Positions 53,238 through 62,263 of a stretch of 64,000 bases of DNA are shown here, piece by piece. The stretch's first letter is position 1; every line of letters starts with the position of its first letter. Below the pieces are notes generated by a model. The model was not told the origin of the DNA and did no database searches. It saw nothing but the letters and a program-made list of their open reading frames with translations. Origin of the DNA: JAHDHW01 sp963793295 (GTDB taxonomy: Bacteria; Bacteroidota; Bacteroidia; Chitinophagales; Saprospiraceae); NCBI GenBank assembly GCA_963793295.1, contig CAWBZX010000032.1, positions 124,001 through 188,000 of the forward strand, read 5' to 3'. The position numbers were made by a program, and so were the translations under genes.

Positions 53238-55844
53238 ATTTATGTTGGTTTCCCATTGAATTAGATATTCAGACGCATAATTTTGGTGATTAATCGATTC
53301 AGCAGGAAATGGCAAAATCTCTTCGATTTTCAGTTTTATTTCCACTTTTTTAATCAACTTATGAAATAACTGAACAAACACCGGGCTTTCAAAATCAATA
53401 AATTGTGGTTTGTAATCATCCGTTTTTGCTCTTTCATCCGTTTTAATTTCATTGGGTTTTATGGTGATAAACACTTTTGAAGGAATTTGATTTTTTCTAA
53501 TCCATCGGTTAATCTTGATGAAATAACCAGATTCTGTTTCGCTGTTTTGTTTAAAAGGTAAAAAATCCATTGACACAAACCACCTCCGTCTTTGAATGAT
53601 CAAATGTTTGCCAATACAAATTCGCGGTTGAAAATAGATTCTTTGATCTGCTTTATGATCAAAATAATGATTAACTATTTCTATTAAAATACTTTGGGAA
53701 GGAGACTGATAATTGAAAGTTGCTAAAAGCTGATACAAAGGCGATCTGCTTTCTAATGCTTCAAAACCCAAATCAAAAATATAGACTTTCCTTTCTGTGG
53801 GTCGATGAATCAAATCCAATTTGTTCTCTAATTCATTGTAAATAATGACTAACTCATCTATCGAAATTTGTTTTTCAGCCGACAAGGTATTTTGGCTGTC
53901 AGGCATTCGAATCTCAAAAGGTATAAGCGACGGATGAAGATTTGGATTGTAAATGGAAGCATCTACATTTTCTACCCAAAGTAAATCACTTCTTTGTTTT
54001 TCGTTCCAATCCTGAACAGCTTCCGTTATTTTTAGTGGAAATAAATGCAGAAAACGACCCATCATTTTTCCATTGCCTTCAAAAGAGTTTTCTGTAAACC
54101 CTTTGATTAAATTTCCCTCTCGAAACAGTTGAATGAAAGTTCCTCTGGAAGGCTGTTTTTCAGGAGTTTTTGTTTTATCAACTGTTTGGGATAGTGACTT
54201 GAGAAGTTCCAAGTCAATGTTTATAATTCCTTCAGCAGAAAGTTTTGAATGTTTAATTATGTCTTGTTGCCAGGCAAGCCTTAAAGTGACCGCTTGTTTA
54301 CTTTCTTCAGGTTCGTTTTTTGGTTCATTTTTATAATACTGTTCATAAAAAGAAAGCAAATCGACGGTATCGCTTTTTAGATAATTTTCAAGAAATAACA
54401 GCTGTAATTTTAGTTGTCTTGAATTGAAATATAAAACATTGAGACTTTCCAAAAGATGGTCCAATTCACCAATCAATGTTGATAATTCTTTTGAATTAAA
54501 ATCCGGATAAAACGGAATGCTCACATCTTCGTAAAAGAGCCGTTCGGGAGTAAATTGAAATCGATTTACTTTAAAGTGTTTGATTTGATTTGGATTAACA
54601 ACTTCTTCTTTTTCAGGAGATTGGGTTTTTGAAATTAGTAATTCACTAACGTGCTTCACTAAGTCAAATGATTCAAGTTGAAGCGTTTCTCTTTTATTGA
54701 AATCTGAAATTTCAGCGATGGCAATATTTTTCTGGACTTGATCCAATGATGTTGCAAATTCCACAAGAAATTGATCATCAGCGAAACTTTCAAGAAGCTT
54801 TTTAAGCTTTCTGTCCCAAAATGGATCGAGCCCAGAAAAGGGCCAACGCCATTCCAAGAAACCATAATCTATCAACTCCAAAAAATAGGATTCAAGCTTT
54901 TCAAAGTCCGCCTCAACCACAGCATGAATATTGTTTGTTAAATTTTCAAAAACCTCCTCCTCTCCTACTTCTTTGAAGGTGTCAAAAATGAAATCCAGCA
55001 ATTCATTAGACTTCATTTTTTGAATAGATTCCACGTTTTTGGTATTTAGCAAATAGGTCCATGTTTCGTCGGTTTTCCTCAAACTTGGATTTAAACTTAT
55101 GGCCAGTTTTCGATAAAAAGGCGGATAATTGTTTAAAGCGTCCCGCCATAAAGCAAAAAGATGATTGTTCAAGCGAATCAGGCTTTTTGATTGAAAATCG
55201 TATTTTTCTTTTGCCTCCACCTTGAAAATCGACAAGGTGGTGAAAGTGCTGAAGGGTGAGGTTTTACTGCAAATTCTAGATAAATACTGAAGGAAAGTTC
55301 TTTCTGTTTGAAACTGTTTTTTCGCAAAAAAAGAAATATCTGCTTGTGCATATTTTTGCAATTGTTTTAAAAATGAATGACTTGACATCAAAAGACCGTT
55401 GAGGATAACTGGTTCATGAGATATTTTTTGCAGGTGTGAACGTTCCTTGATGATTTCTCTTTGATAGATGATTTCAAAATCATTTTCCAGTTCCTTCGAA
55501 ATTTTCAATTCTTGATTGTAGCGATCTAAATTGTCTTCAATTTTTCTGTAAAAGGGTTTTTCACTTTCCGTTAAATTAGGTTCTAGTTTATTGGATAATT
55601 TTGCTTTTTTACCCTCTAACAGATTCTTTTTTAAATATCCCATATTTTTAAGGACAAAGCCACAATGTATTTCATCTGAATTGTTTTCTAATAATTGAAG
55701 CAGTTCTTTTTTATGGTTTTCTATGGAAAAATATTTCGCCATCAGAGCATCCATTTCATCAAATGATTGCAAACGAAGTACTTCTAAAAGATCAAATGGA
55801 AGTCCACCTATCCTGGCTAATATAAAGGGGAATAATTTCATCAA
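53217..55844 (-). CDS. LanB-like lantibiotic dehydratase N-terminal domain protein without an elimination domain
   Basis: An 875-residue protein. It starts with LARIGGLPFDLLEVLR, as LanB proteins do, and has the glutamyl/aminoacyl-transfer motif RICSKTSPFSTFT near residues 190-202 (the counterpart of R-x-S-P-x-S/T-P-F). The C-terminus (ICIGKHLIIQRRRWFVSMDF, then EILPFPAES) closes the N-terminal domain family. The usual separate elimination domain (SpaB_C, about 300 residues) is missing. The family uses aminoacyl-tRNA to modify Ser/Thr or extend peptides. With the exporter upstream it is a candidate RiPP tailoring enzyme: split dehydratase or PEARL. The final codons lie in the terminator. Confidence 0.85.
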   Translation of the reverse strand: MMKLFPFILARIGGLPFDLLEVLRLQSFDEMDALMAKYFSIENHKKELLQLLENNSDEIHCGFVLKNMGYLKKNLLEGKKAKLSNKLEPNLTESEKPFYRKIEDNLDRYNQELKISKELENDFEIIYQREIIKERSHLQKISHEPVILNGLLMSSHSFLKQLQKYAQADISFFAKKQFQTERTFLQYLSRICSKTSPFSTFTTLSIFKVEAKEKYDFQSKSLIRLNNHLFALWRDALNNYPPFYRKLAISLNPSLRKTDETWTYLLNTKNVESIQKMKSNELLDFIFDTFKEVGEEEVFENLTNNIHAVVEADFEKLESYFLELIDYGFLEWRWPFSGLDPFWDRKLKKLLESFADDQFLVEFATSLDQVQKNIAIAEISDFNKRETLQLESFDLVKHVSELLISKTQSPEKEEVVNPNQIKHFKVNRFQFTPERLFYEDVSIPFYPDFNSKELSTLIGELDHLLESLNVLYFNSRQLKLQLLFLENYLKSDTVDLLSFYEQYYKNEPKNEPEESKQAVTLRLAWQQDIIKHSKLSAEGIINIDLELLKSLSQTVDKTKTPEKQPSRGTFIQLFREGNLIKGFTENSFEGNGKMMGRFLHLFPLKITEAVQDWNEKQRSDLLWVENVDASIYNPNLHPSLIPFEIRMPDSQNTLSAEKQISIDELVIIYNELENKLDLIHRPTERKVYIFDLGFEALESRSPLYQLLATFNYQSPSQSILIEIVNHYFDHKADQRIYFQPRICIGKHLIIQRRRWFVSMDFLPFKQNSETESGYFIKINRWIRKNQIPSKVFITIKPNEIKTDERAKTDDYKPQFIDFESPVFVQLFHKLIKKVEIKLKIEEILPFPAESINHQNYASEYLIQWETNINKKRDNN

Positions 55845-55887
55845 GCGCTAAAATAGGAAAAGAGATTGAAGTAATAAATCGCGAGGA

Positions 55888-57180
55888 TTAATGATCCTCT
55901 AAAAAAGCAGTTACATTTTCAAAAACGCGTTGAATGAATCTTCTGTCTTTTGTAATGATTTCTGCAGTGCCTTGCATGAAAGGCGTATAAGGCAATTCTT
56001 TATTTTGATTGGTTATCAACACTTTATCAAGTGAAACGATGATATTTTGTACGTTATCATTTGGGAGGATCGATTTTCTTTCGACAACACCTTTTACCAT
56101 GCCGTATTCCTTATATGGAAAATTGTCAAATTTTATTACCACTTCCTGTCCAACCATAACTTTTCCAGATCCTTTAATAGGTAGGGACACTTTTCCAAAA
56201 AAGCTTTGCTCAGCTTGAGGGACAATAGTAAGTATTTTTTCACCCTTTTGGACGGCTTGCTTTTCTCTGATTCTGTCGGCTAAAACAACGACACCATCTT
56301 TTGGAGCGACTAAAATATTGTCTCTTTTCCATTTTTCAATTTCACTCAACAAATTGCTAATATTACTTTTAATCGCAACAAAACTAGAATTGTCGCTTGT
56401 TCCGCTTTGGGCGTGAATGGTTTTTATTTGAGTTTGCAGGTCTGAGATTTCCGCTAATTTATCGGCATTTTGTGCATCGAGGTTTTTTAAATCAGTTTTC
56501 AGTTTGTTGACAAGGAAAGACGCTTTTTGTAATTCTCCGATCAGAGAGGGGTTATTTACATATCGTTTCTGAATATTTACAACAGCATCTTCAGCAGTTT
56601 TTAATTCCTCTTCGAGGATAGGTTTTCTTTCGTTACTAACTTTTATAGCATTTTGTAAGCTATTGATTTGGTTGTTGATGCTTTGGATATTTTGCTGGGA
56701 ATAATTGGAACTGACCCCGTACCGGTAGGATTCATAATTTTTTATAAAAGTGGTATAAAAAGACTGAATAAGCCCAAGTTGTAGATTGGTTTCCGGAACA
56801 AAACTGAGCAAAGAACTTCTATCGACAATTGAAAGTTCTTCCTTTAGTTGTTGTTCCAGAAAAAAAATGTCATTATAATTTGCCTGGCCATCCAGTTGCC
56901 CTAAAATATCGCCCTTCTTTATTGGTTGACCGTTGATCACGTAAAGGGTTGAAATAGAAGCGTCTACAGCAGAAGTCATTTCGATGGGAGGATTCGCTGT
57001 GGTCAGAACTATGGGAGCTTTGATGATATCCGGATAACGGATAAAATAACTAATGAAAAGCAAGGCACAAAAAGTTAGAAAAGCTACAGTAGTTCCCCAT
57101 CTGACAATCCATCGTGGAGGAGTGCCCAGTATTTCCTGGATTTCCTCGCTCCTTAATTCTATTTTTTCGTATTCCTCCAT
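55888..57180 (-). CDS. HlyD-family membrane fusion protein (peptide export adaptor)
   Basis: A 430-residue adaptor of type I-like secretion. A cytoplasmic N-terminus is followed by one membrane segment (TVAFLTFCALLFISYFI, about 30-46), a lipoyl-type domain (TLYVINGQPIKKGDILGQLDG), a long coiled-coil hairpin (about 105-270) and a beta-barrel C-terminus (VAPKDGVVVLADRIREKQAVQKGE...). It links the inner-membrane ABC exporter to the outside. It sits 25 bases after the C39/ABC gene and 43 before lanB, in one operon. Confidence 0.93.
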   Translation of the reverse strand: MEEYEKIELRSEEIQEILGTPPRWIVRWGTTVAFLTFCALLFISYFIRYPDIIKAPIVLTTANPPIEMTSAVDASISTLYVINGQPIKKGDILGQLDGQANYNDIFFLEQQLKEELSIVDRSSLLSFVPETNLQLGLIQSFYTTFIKNYESYRYGVSSNYSQQNIQSINNQINSLQNAIKVSNERKPILEEELKTAEDAVVNIQKRYVNNPSLIGELQKASFLVNKLKTDLKNLDAQNADKLAEISDLQTQIKTIHAQSGTSDNSSFVAIKSNISNLLSEIEKWKRDNILVAPKDGVVVLADRIREKQAVQKGEKILTIVPQAEQSFFGKVSLPIKGSGKVMVGQEVVIKFDNFPYKEYGMVKGVVERKSILPNDNVQNIIVSLDKVLITNQNKELPYTPFMQGTAEIITKDRRFIQRVFENVTAFLEDH

Positions 57181-57205
57181 GTTATAAAATTACGGACAAA
57201 TGAAC

Positions 57206-59395
57206 TCAACTTCCGAGTTCTAATTGATTTTTAACTAAATGAAAATAAGTACCCTTTATAGCCACTAATTCATCATGCGTACCTTCTTCGATTTTCTCTC
57301 CATTATCAAGAACGATAATATTGTCGGCGTTTTTCACAGTGCTGAGGCGATGAGCAACAATGATCACGGTTTTGTTTATAAAAAACTCGTCCAGATTATG
57401 CATTATCTCTGCTTCATTTTTGGCATCGAGTGCATTCGTTGCTTCGTCCAGGAAAAAATATTCGGGATCTTTGTAAATGGCGCGAGCGATGAGAAAACGT
57501 TGTTTCTGTCCCTGGCTGAGTCCGATACCTTCCATTCCAATTCTAGTGTTGTATCCAAGCGGCATCGATTCGACAAAAGATTGAATATTTGCCAATTTTA
57601 CGGAACGCAGCAATCTCTTTTTATCAATGACATCATCACCAAGTGCAATGTTTCGGGCGATTGACTCAGAGAAGATATAACCATCTTGCAGAACAGCGCT
57701 GCATCTGTCACGCCACACTTTATTCTGGATATTTGAAAGATTGATGTCACCTAACCTTACGGCGCCTTCGGTTGGTTGATAGAAGTTTAAAAGTAATTTG
57801 AGCAAAGTAGTTTTACCACTCCCACTCGCTCCTACGATTGCAGTGACCTTTCCTTTTGGGATGATTACATTCAGGTTTTTTAAAACCATATTAGAATGCT
57901 GCCCACCGTATTGAAAAGACACATTCTCCAAAACTAGATTTCCATTATCCGGAAGGATTGTGGCAATGTCTTCATTATCCTCTTCATCTTCCCTTTGATG
58001 AATTTCATTCATGCGCTCAAGGCTGATTTTCGCATTTTGAGCAGACTTAATAAAAGAAACGATTTGGTCAATAGGCGCATTGAGCTGACCAATAATAAAC
58101 TGAATGGCTACCAGCATTCCCAAAGTCATATTCCCATCGATTACTGCTTTGGCTGCAATAAAAACGATAATAATATTTTTAGATTCATTTAAAAAAACAG
58201 CCCCTGACCGTTGCCATTGATCTACCGCAAGATAGTCCGTACTGACCCTGAGTAGTTTGGCCTGAATGCGTTCCCATCCCCAGCGCTTTTGTTTTTCCGC
58301 ATTAAAAAGTTTGATGTCTTCCATTCCATTGACCAGCTGAATTAAAGAATTTTGATTGGCAGAAAGTTGATCAAATCTTTTATAATCCAGCTCTTTTCTT
58401 TTTTTCAAAAAGAAAAGAATCCACAAAAAATAGAGCATTGTAAATAAAAGAAAAACGATAAATATCGTCACATCAAAATATAAAAGAACAAAGGAAAATA
58501 TGAAGAAATTGAAAATAGAGAATAGCGTAAACAAGGAAGCCGATGTTAAAAACTGTTCAACACGTTGATGATCATAGATTCTTTGAAGAATGTCTCCTGT
58601 CATTCGGGTATCAAAAAACCGAATGGGTAATTTCATGATTTTAATCAAAAAATCCGAAATCAAACTGATATTCACCCGAACTCCCATATGCAATAGAATC
58701 CATCCTCTGACAGCTTCAACAAAGGTCTGGCTGACAAACAAGATTCCATAAGCAATCAGAATAATATAAATGAAACTTAGATTATTTATCGAAATTCCAA
58801 TATCAACGACAGACTTTAATAAAAAAGGAAAAACGACCTGAAGAATACTTCCAAAAAATAACCCTAGTCCTAATTGAAAAAGTAAATTTTTATACTTTTT
58901 GAAATAAGAAAAAATATACTTAAACCCAGATTTATTGACTTTTTGACCTTCTCTTTCATAGAAATCGGGAGTGGTTTCCATCAATAAAAGAACACCAACT
59001 GGTTCTTCGTTGAAGGAGTCGCTGATCCAGCCATCAAGAAACTCCTGCCTCGTTATTTTGAAAACGCCTACGGCCGGATCTCCTATCCAGACAAATTTTG
59101 GTGTTGCTTTGTAAACCACGACAAAATGGCTTTGCCGCCAATAGGCAATACAAGGTGTCGGAATATCTTCGATCAACCTTTCAAAGCCAATTTTTACCCC
59201 TAAAGTATGATAGCCGATTTGTTCCGCAGCATCGCTGATAGCCATGAGAGAAACCCCCTGACGATTTACAAAAGTCAGCTCGCGCAAATATTCTAAAGAA
59301 TAATATCTACCATGAAAACGAGCAATCATGCGAAGACAAGAAGCTCCGCAGTCCATTTCGTCAAATTGTTTATAAAATGGATATTTTTGAGTCAT
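57206..59395 (-). CDS. peptidase (C39)-containing ABC exporter of RiPP/bacteriocin type
   Basis: A 729-residue protein. The N-terminal C39 peptidase has catalytic Cys 16 (DEMDCGASC), His 90 (QSHFVVVY) and Asp 106 (GDPA). It removes a double-glycine-type leader while exporting the peptide. After it come six membrane segments and an ABC domain with Walker A GASGSGKTT, Q-loop, signature GLSQGQKQR and Walker B FFLDEATNALD. It heads the operon (C39/ABC - HlyD - LanB). The peptide substrate gene is not in the window. A promoter lies at 59593-59600. Confidence 0.95.
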   Translation of the reverse strand: MTQKYPFYKQFDEMDCGASCLRMIARFHGRYYSLEYLRELTFVNRQGVSLMAISDAAEQIGYHTLGVKIGFERLIEDIPTPCIAYWRQSHFVVVYKATPKFVWIGDPAVGVFKITRQEFLDGWISDSFNEEPVGVLLLMETTPDFYEREGQKVNKSGFKYIFSYFKKYKNLLFQLGLGLFFGSILQVVFPFLLKSVVDIGISINNLSFIYIILIAYGILFVSQTFVEAVRGWILLHMGVRVNISLISDFLIKIMKLPIRFFDTRMTGDILQRIYDHQRVEQFLTSASLFTLFSIFNFFIFSFVLLYFDVTIFIVFLLFTMLYFLWILFFLKKRKELDYKRFDQLSANQNSLIQLVNGMEDIKLFNAEKQKRWGWERIQAKLLRVSTDYLAVDQWQRSGAVFLNESKNIIIVFIAAKAVIDGNMTLGMLVAIQFIIGQLNAPIDQIVSFIKSAQNAKISLERMNEIHQREDEEDNEDIATILPDNGNLVLENVSFQYGGQHSNMVLKNLNVIIPKGKVTAIVGASGSGKTTLLKLLLNFYQPTEGAVRLGDINLSNIQNKVWRDRCSAVLQDGYIFSESIARNIALGDDVIDKKRLLRSVKLANIQSFVESMPLGYNTRIGMEGIGLSQGQKQRFLIARAIYKDPEYFFLDEATNALDAKNEAEIMHNLDEFFINKTVIIVAHRLSTVKNADNIIVLDNGEKIEEGTHDELVAIKGTYFHLVKNQLELGS

Positions 59396-59571
59396 CAGTT
59401 AATTTACTGGACGCATTCAGCAGTGAAATAAAATTAAACGACAATGGAGTGCTCTTGCAAAGGATGTTAATTCTAAACGCTCAAAGCTCAATAAATATAC
59501 CGCATAAGTGACTTTTGTTAGAACGGTAGTCTTAATTGAGTAATGGGTATCAACGAGTTAACATTTGGAAA

Positions 59572-59627
59572 ATCACCAATTGTCAAGTAGTGCAAAAATA
59601 AGTAAATGTGTGTTGAAAATTGGTGAT
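59572..59627. repeat. inverted repeat bracketing the RiPP-operon promoter
   Basis: ATCACCAATT (59572-59581) is the exact reverse complement of AATTGGTGAT (59618-59627), with 36 bases between. The -7 element at 59593-59600 lies within. It is the only clear structure in the 347-base gap 59396-59742, which carries no convincing coding sequence; the remainder is unassigned AT-rich DNA. Confidence 0.65.
59593..59600 (-). promoter_or_regulatory. -7 element (TATTTTTG) of the C39/ABC operon
   Basis: Minus-strand TATTTTTG matches TANNTTTG. The -33 region has TTTTC instead of TTTG. It is flanked by the inverted repeat; transcription would start near 59586, close to the downstream arm, leaving a leader of about 190 bases before the exporter gene. 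Confidence 0.4.
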
Positions 59628-59742
59628 CGGGTAGAAAATAGAAGCCCTTTTTGAATTGTAAAAATAATAAACATTTCACAACATTTCAAATCGCTTTTAA
59701 TCAAAGACTTAAGTGGATTTGACAAAGTAAATTAGTAAGAGA

Positions 59743-60591
59743 TTACTTTTCAAGGATTTGATTGATCCATTGCAAAGTATATTCAAAAACTTCAGATTGA
59801 TTGGCTTCATTATGTATTTCGTGATATAATCCATTCCATTCTTTAAATGTAATTTCACCTTTTACTCTCTTAGAAAGAGACTGACTGCCTTTTGGGGAAA
59901 TGATTTTGTCCTCTCCCCCATGCATTACAAGTGAAGGGATAGCTAATTCACCTTTATAAGTATTCAAAAAGTTAGCAGCTTTGATCATTTCCAATCCGGT
60001 ATTCGAAGTTATTTTACTGTGGACCAAAGGATCATTTTTATACTTTTCTACTTCTTCAGCAACCGTCGAAATGTGATTGGGGTCCAAACCATTTTCTTGT
60101 GTGTAGGTCGGATAAATAATATTGATAATCTTTGCAAATGCAACCAAAAGCGGAGACGGATTTTTATAAAGAACAATCCACGCTCCCGAAAGGATCAAGC
60201 CAGCGATATTTGGTTTTTGCTGAATTATAAAATTCAAGGCAATATTCCCTCCCATGCTGTGTCCATACAAAAATACCGGGATATTTGGATATCGATTTTC
60301 TGTCTGCTTCAACAATTCCGCTATTTCATCCAGATAGGCTTGGTAATGAATTGTATGCCCTCTTTTACCTTCAGAAAGCCCGTGCCCCCTCCTATCGTAT
60401 CCCACAAATCCTATCTCATGCTTGTTGTAAAATGAAGCCATTGGCGCATATCTTTGACAATGCTCTCCGAGGCCATGGACAATGATTATCACGGCTTTAG
60501 CTTTTTTTACATGCCAATCTTTTGCGAATATTTTTAAACCATCGGATGTAGTCCAATCAAAAGTTTTGCTTAATAAAGTAGCAGCATCCAT
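59743..60591 (-). CDS. monoacylglycerol-lipase-like alpha/beta hydrolase (serine aminopeptidase S33 group)
   Basis: A 282-residue hydrolase. The oxyanion region is IVHGLGEHCQRY, the D-R-R-G-H-G-x-S-E-G motif (YDRRGHGLSEG) is present, the nucleophile elbow is GHSMGGN (Ser), the acid is Asp in HGGEDKII, and the His in GLYHEIHNE. This matches monoglyceride lipases and lysophospholipases. It cleaves fatty-acyl esters of glycerol; the cell location is cytoplasmic as no signal peptide is seen. A TACTTTTG -7 box is at 60642-60649 (minus). Divergent from fmt. Confidence 0.9.
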   Translation of the reverse strand: MDAATLLSKTFDWTTSDGLKIFAKDWHVKKAKAVIIIVHGLGEHCQRYAPMASFYNKHEIGFVGYDRRGHGLSEGKRGHTIHYQAYLDEIAELLKQTENRYPNIPVFLYGHSMGGNIALNFIIQQKPNIAGLILSGAWIVLYKNPSPLLVAFAKIINIIYPTYTQENGLDPNHISTVAEEVEKYKNDPLVHSKITSNTGLEMIKAANFLNTYKGELAIPSLVMHGGEDKIISPKGSQSLSKRVKGEITFKEWNGLYHEIHNEANQSEVFEYTLQWINQILEK

Positions 60592-60710
60592 ATCCTTAAT
60601 TTTTTTTTAGAAAGATAATAAAAAGAAAATGTTCATAGCTTCAAAAGTATTATCCATCTTTTTTTATTATTTAGCATATATATTCTAAAAGAGAACTAAT
60701 TAAAAAAGTT

Positions 60711-61652
60711 ATGGAGAAAAGTAAATTGAAAATCGTTTTCATGGGAACCCCTGAATTTGCAGTGCCCTCCTTAGATATTTTAGTCAAAAACGGATTTGAT
60801 ATTGTTGGGGTGATCACCTCAACTGATAAATTTGGGGGACGCGGCAATAAAAAATTGATAGAATCTGCTGTCAAAAAATATGCTCAGGAAAAAGATCTTC
60901 GAATTCTTCAACCAAAAAATTTAAAAGCACCAGATTTTGTGGAAGAATTAAGGAGCCTGGAAGCAGACTTGCAAGTGATTGTTGCATTTCGGATGCTTCC
61001 TGTCGTTGTTTGGGATATGCCGACATTAGGAACAATCAATTTACATAGCTCTTTGCTGCCAAAATACAGAGGAGCTGCACCCATAAATTGGGCGATTATT
61101 AATGGAGAAACTGAAACAGGAGTTACTACTTTCTTTTTAAAACATGAAATAGATACCGGTGATATTTTACTTTCTGAAAAATTGTCTATTGGAGAGGATG
61201 AAACTGCAGGAGAATTGCATGACCGGTTGATGCTGCTCGGTGCAGAAGTAGTGTTAAAAAGTGTCAAATTGATTAAAAGTGAAAATTATCAACTAAAAAC
61301 TCAGGATAATTCCTTGGTTTCAAAAGCTCCGAAAATATTTCATGAAACCTGTGAAATTAATTTTGATGCTAAAACAGAAACCGTTCATGATTTCATCAGA
61401 GGATTAAGTCCTTTTCCAACAGCCTGGACCACTTTAAATAACCTGGAGCTCAAAATATATCGATCTTTAAAAGAGATTCAAGAACACAATTTACAACCAG
61501 GAAAATTAGAAACAGATAACAAAAGTTACTTGAAAATTGCAACGCAAGACGGTTTTGTTAAAATACTGGAATTACAACTGCAGGGAAGAAAGCGGATGGA
61601 TATCAAAGCTTTCTTGAATGGCTACAAAATTGAAAAGGATTTTGTTGGTTAA
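60711..61652 (+). CDS. fmt: methionyl-tRNA formyltransferase
   Basis: Formylates initiator Met-tRNA using 10-formyl-THF. The 313-residue protein has the FMN-free formyl transferase domain with FMGTPEFAVPSL at the start, the catalytic NLHSSLLPKYRGAAPINWAI (Asn and His, with the SLLP loop) and IDTGDIL, followed by the C-terminal OB-fold domain. Standard length. A short hairpin lies just past its stop. def is not in the window. Confidence 0.96.
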   Translation: MEKSKLKIVFMGTPEFAVPSLDILVKNGFDIVGVITSTDKFGGRGNKKLIESAVKKYAQEKDLRILQPKNLKAPDFVEELRSLEADLQVIVAFRMLPVVVWDMPTLGTINLHSSLLPKYRGAAPINWAIINGETETGVTTFFLKHEIDTGDILLSEKLSIGEDETAGELHDRLMLLGAEVVLKSVKLIKSENYQLKTQDNSLVSKAPKIFHETCEINFDAKTETVHDFIRGLSPFPTAWTTLNNLELKIYRSLKEIQEHNLQPGKLETDNKSYLKIATQDGFVKILELQLQGRKRMDIKAFLNGYKIEKDFVG

Positions 61653-61654
61653 AT

Positions 61655-61695
61655 AATTGTGTTTGGGATCAAAATTAACCCCAAAAAATACAATT
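61655..61695. terminator. cruciform-like hairpin between fmt and the small membrane gene
   Basis: AATTGT (61655-61660) / ACAATT (61690-61695) outer stem with TTTGGG (61662-61667) / CCCAAA (61680-61685) inside. It lies between two converging genes. It lacks a clean T tract, so terminator function is likely but unproven. Confidence 0.45.
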
Positions 61696-61735
61696 GTTGG
61701 AACCAGTAAGCTATGGGGAATGGCACTAAAAAAAA

Positions 61736-61966
61736 CTAAAAATGGGTTGCAGGTAAAATTTCTCTGCCTTTTTGAAGAATCTTTTTAACCAACTGAACCT
61801 CTGGTAAAATAGCATCTTCTCTATTTTCATCATTTGGAATTTCCGTAGACACATTGCTATCCATATTCAAGTTCTGAACCTGACGAGTGTTGATGAAGGT
61901 ATAAGAAGCAATGCTTGCAAAGATTATACAGATTAGTAAAAAGGTACGGAAGTTTGATTTTTTCAT
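61736..61966 (-). CDS. small single-pass membrane protein
   Basis: A 76-residue protein with a basic N-terminus, one membrane segment (FLLICIIFASIASYTFI, about 9-25) and an acidic/helical tail ending in VKKILQKGREILPATHF. No known domain. Signal or anchor helix is clear; the tail may face the periplasm. A -7-type box (TACCTTTG, 62042-62049 minus strand) lies 76 bases upstream. Unknown function. Confidence 0.65.
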   Translation of the reverse strand: MKKSNFRTFLLICIIFASIASYTFINTRQVQNLNMDSNVSTEIPNDENREDAILPEVQLVKKILQKGREILPATHF

Positions 61967-62263
61967 ATTAAATGGGTTTGCGTATACAGCTAAAAAATGT
62001 TTCTATACAACAACCTTTATTAAAGTATATTTATTACTCGGCAAAGGTACATTATTTCGACAAATGAATTCCTTTTATATACAAAGTGACAAGCATTATT
62101 AAAAAAGGTTGCACCAGCACAAAAAGTTTATTTTTTAAAATTAATGCTAAACGATATTTCAGGCTTTAAATAAACAGTCTTTAACAGTATCTCAACAGCA
62201 AAAGACAACTTGTTCTCAAAATAAAAACGATTGAAAGCCTGGTTGGTTACACCATGAAAGAGA

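Noticed and set aside
59573..59674. A 33-residue minus-strand frame upstream of the RiPP exporter, considered as precursor peptide
   Set aside because: No double-Gly leader motif, no Ser/Thr/Cys-rich core, and it crosses the promoter and the inverted repeat.
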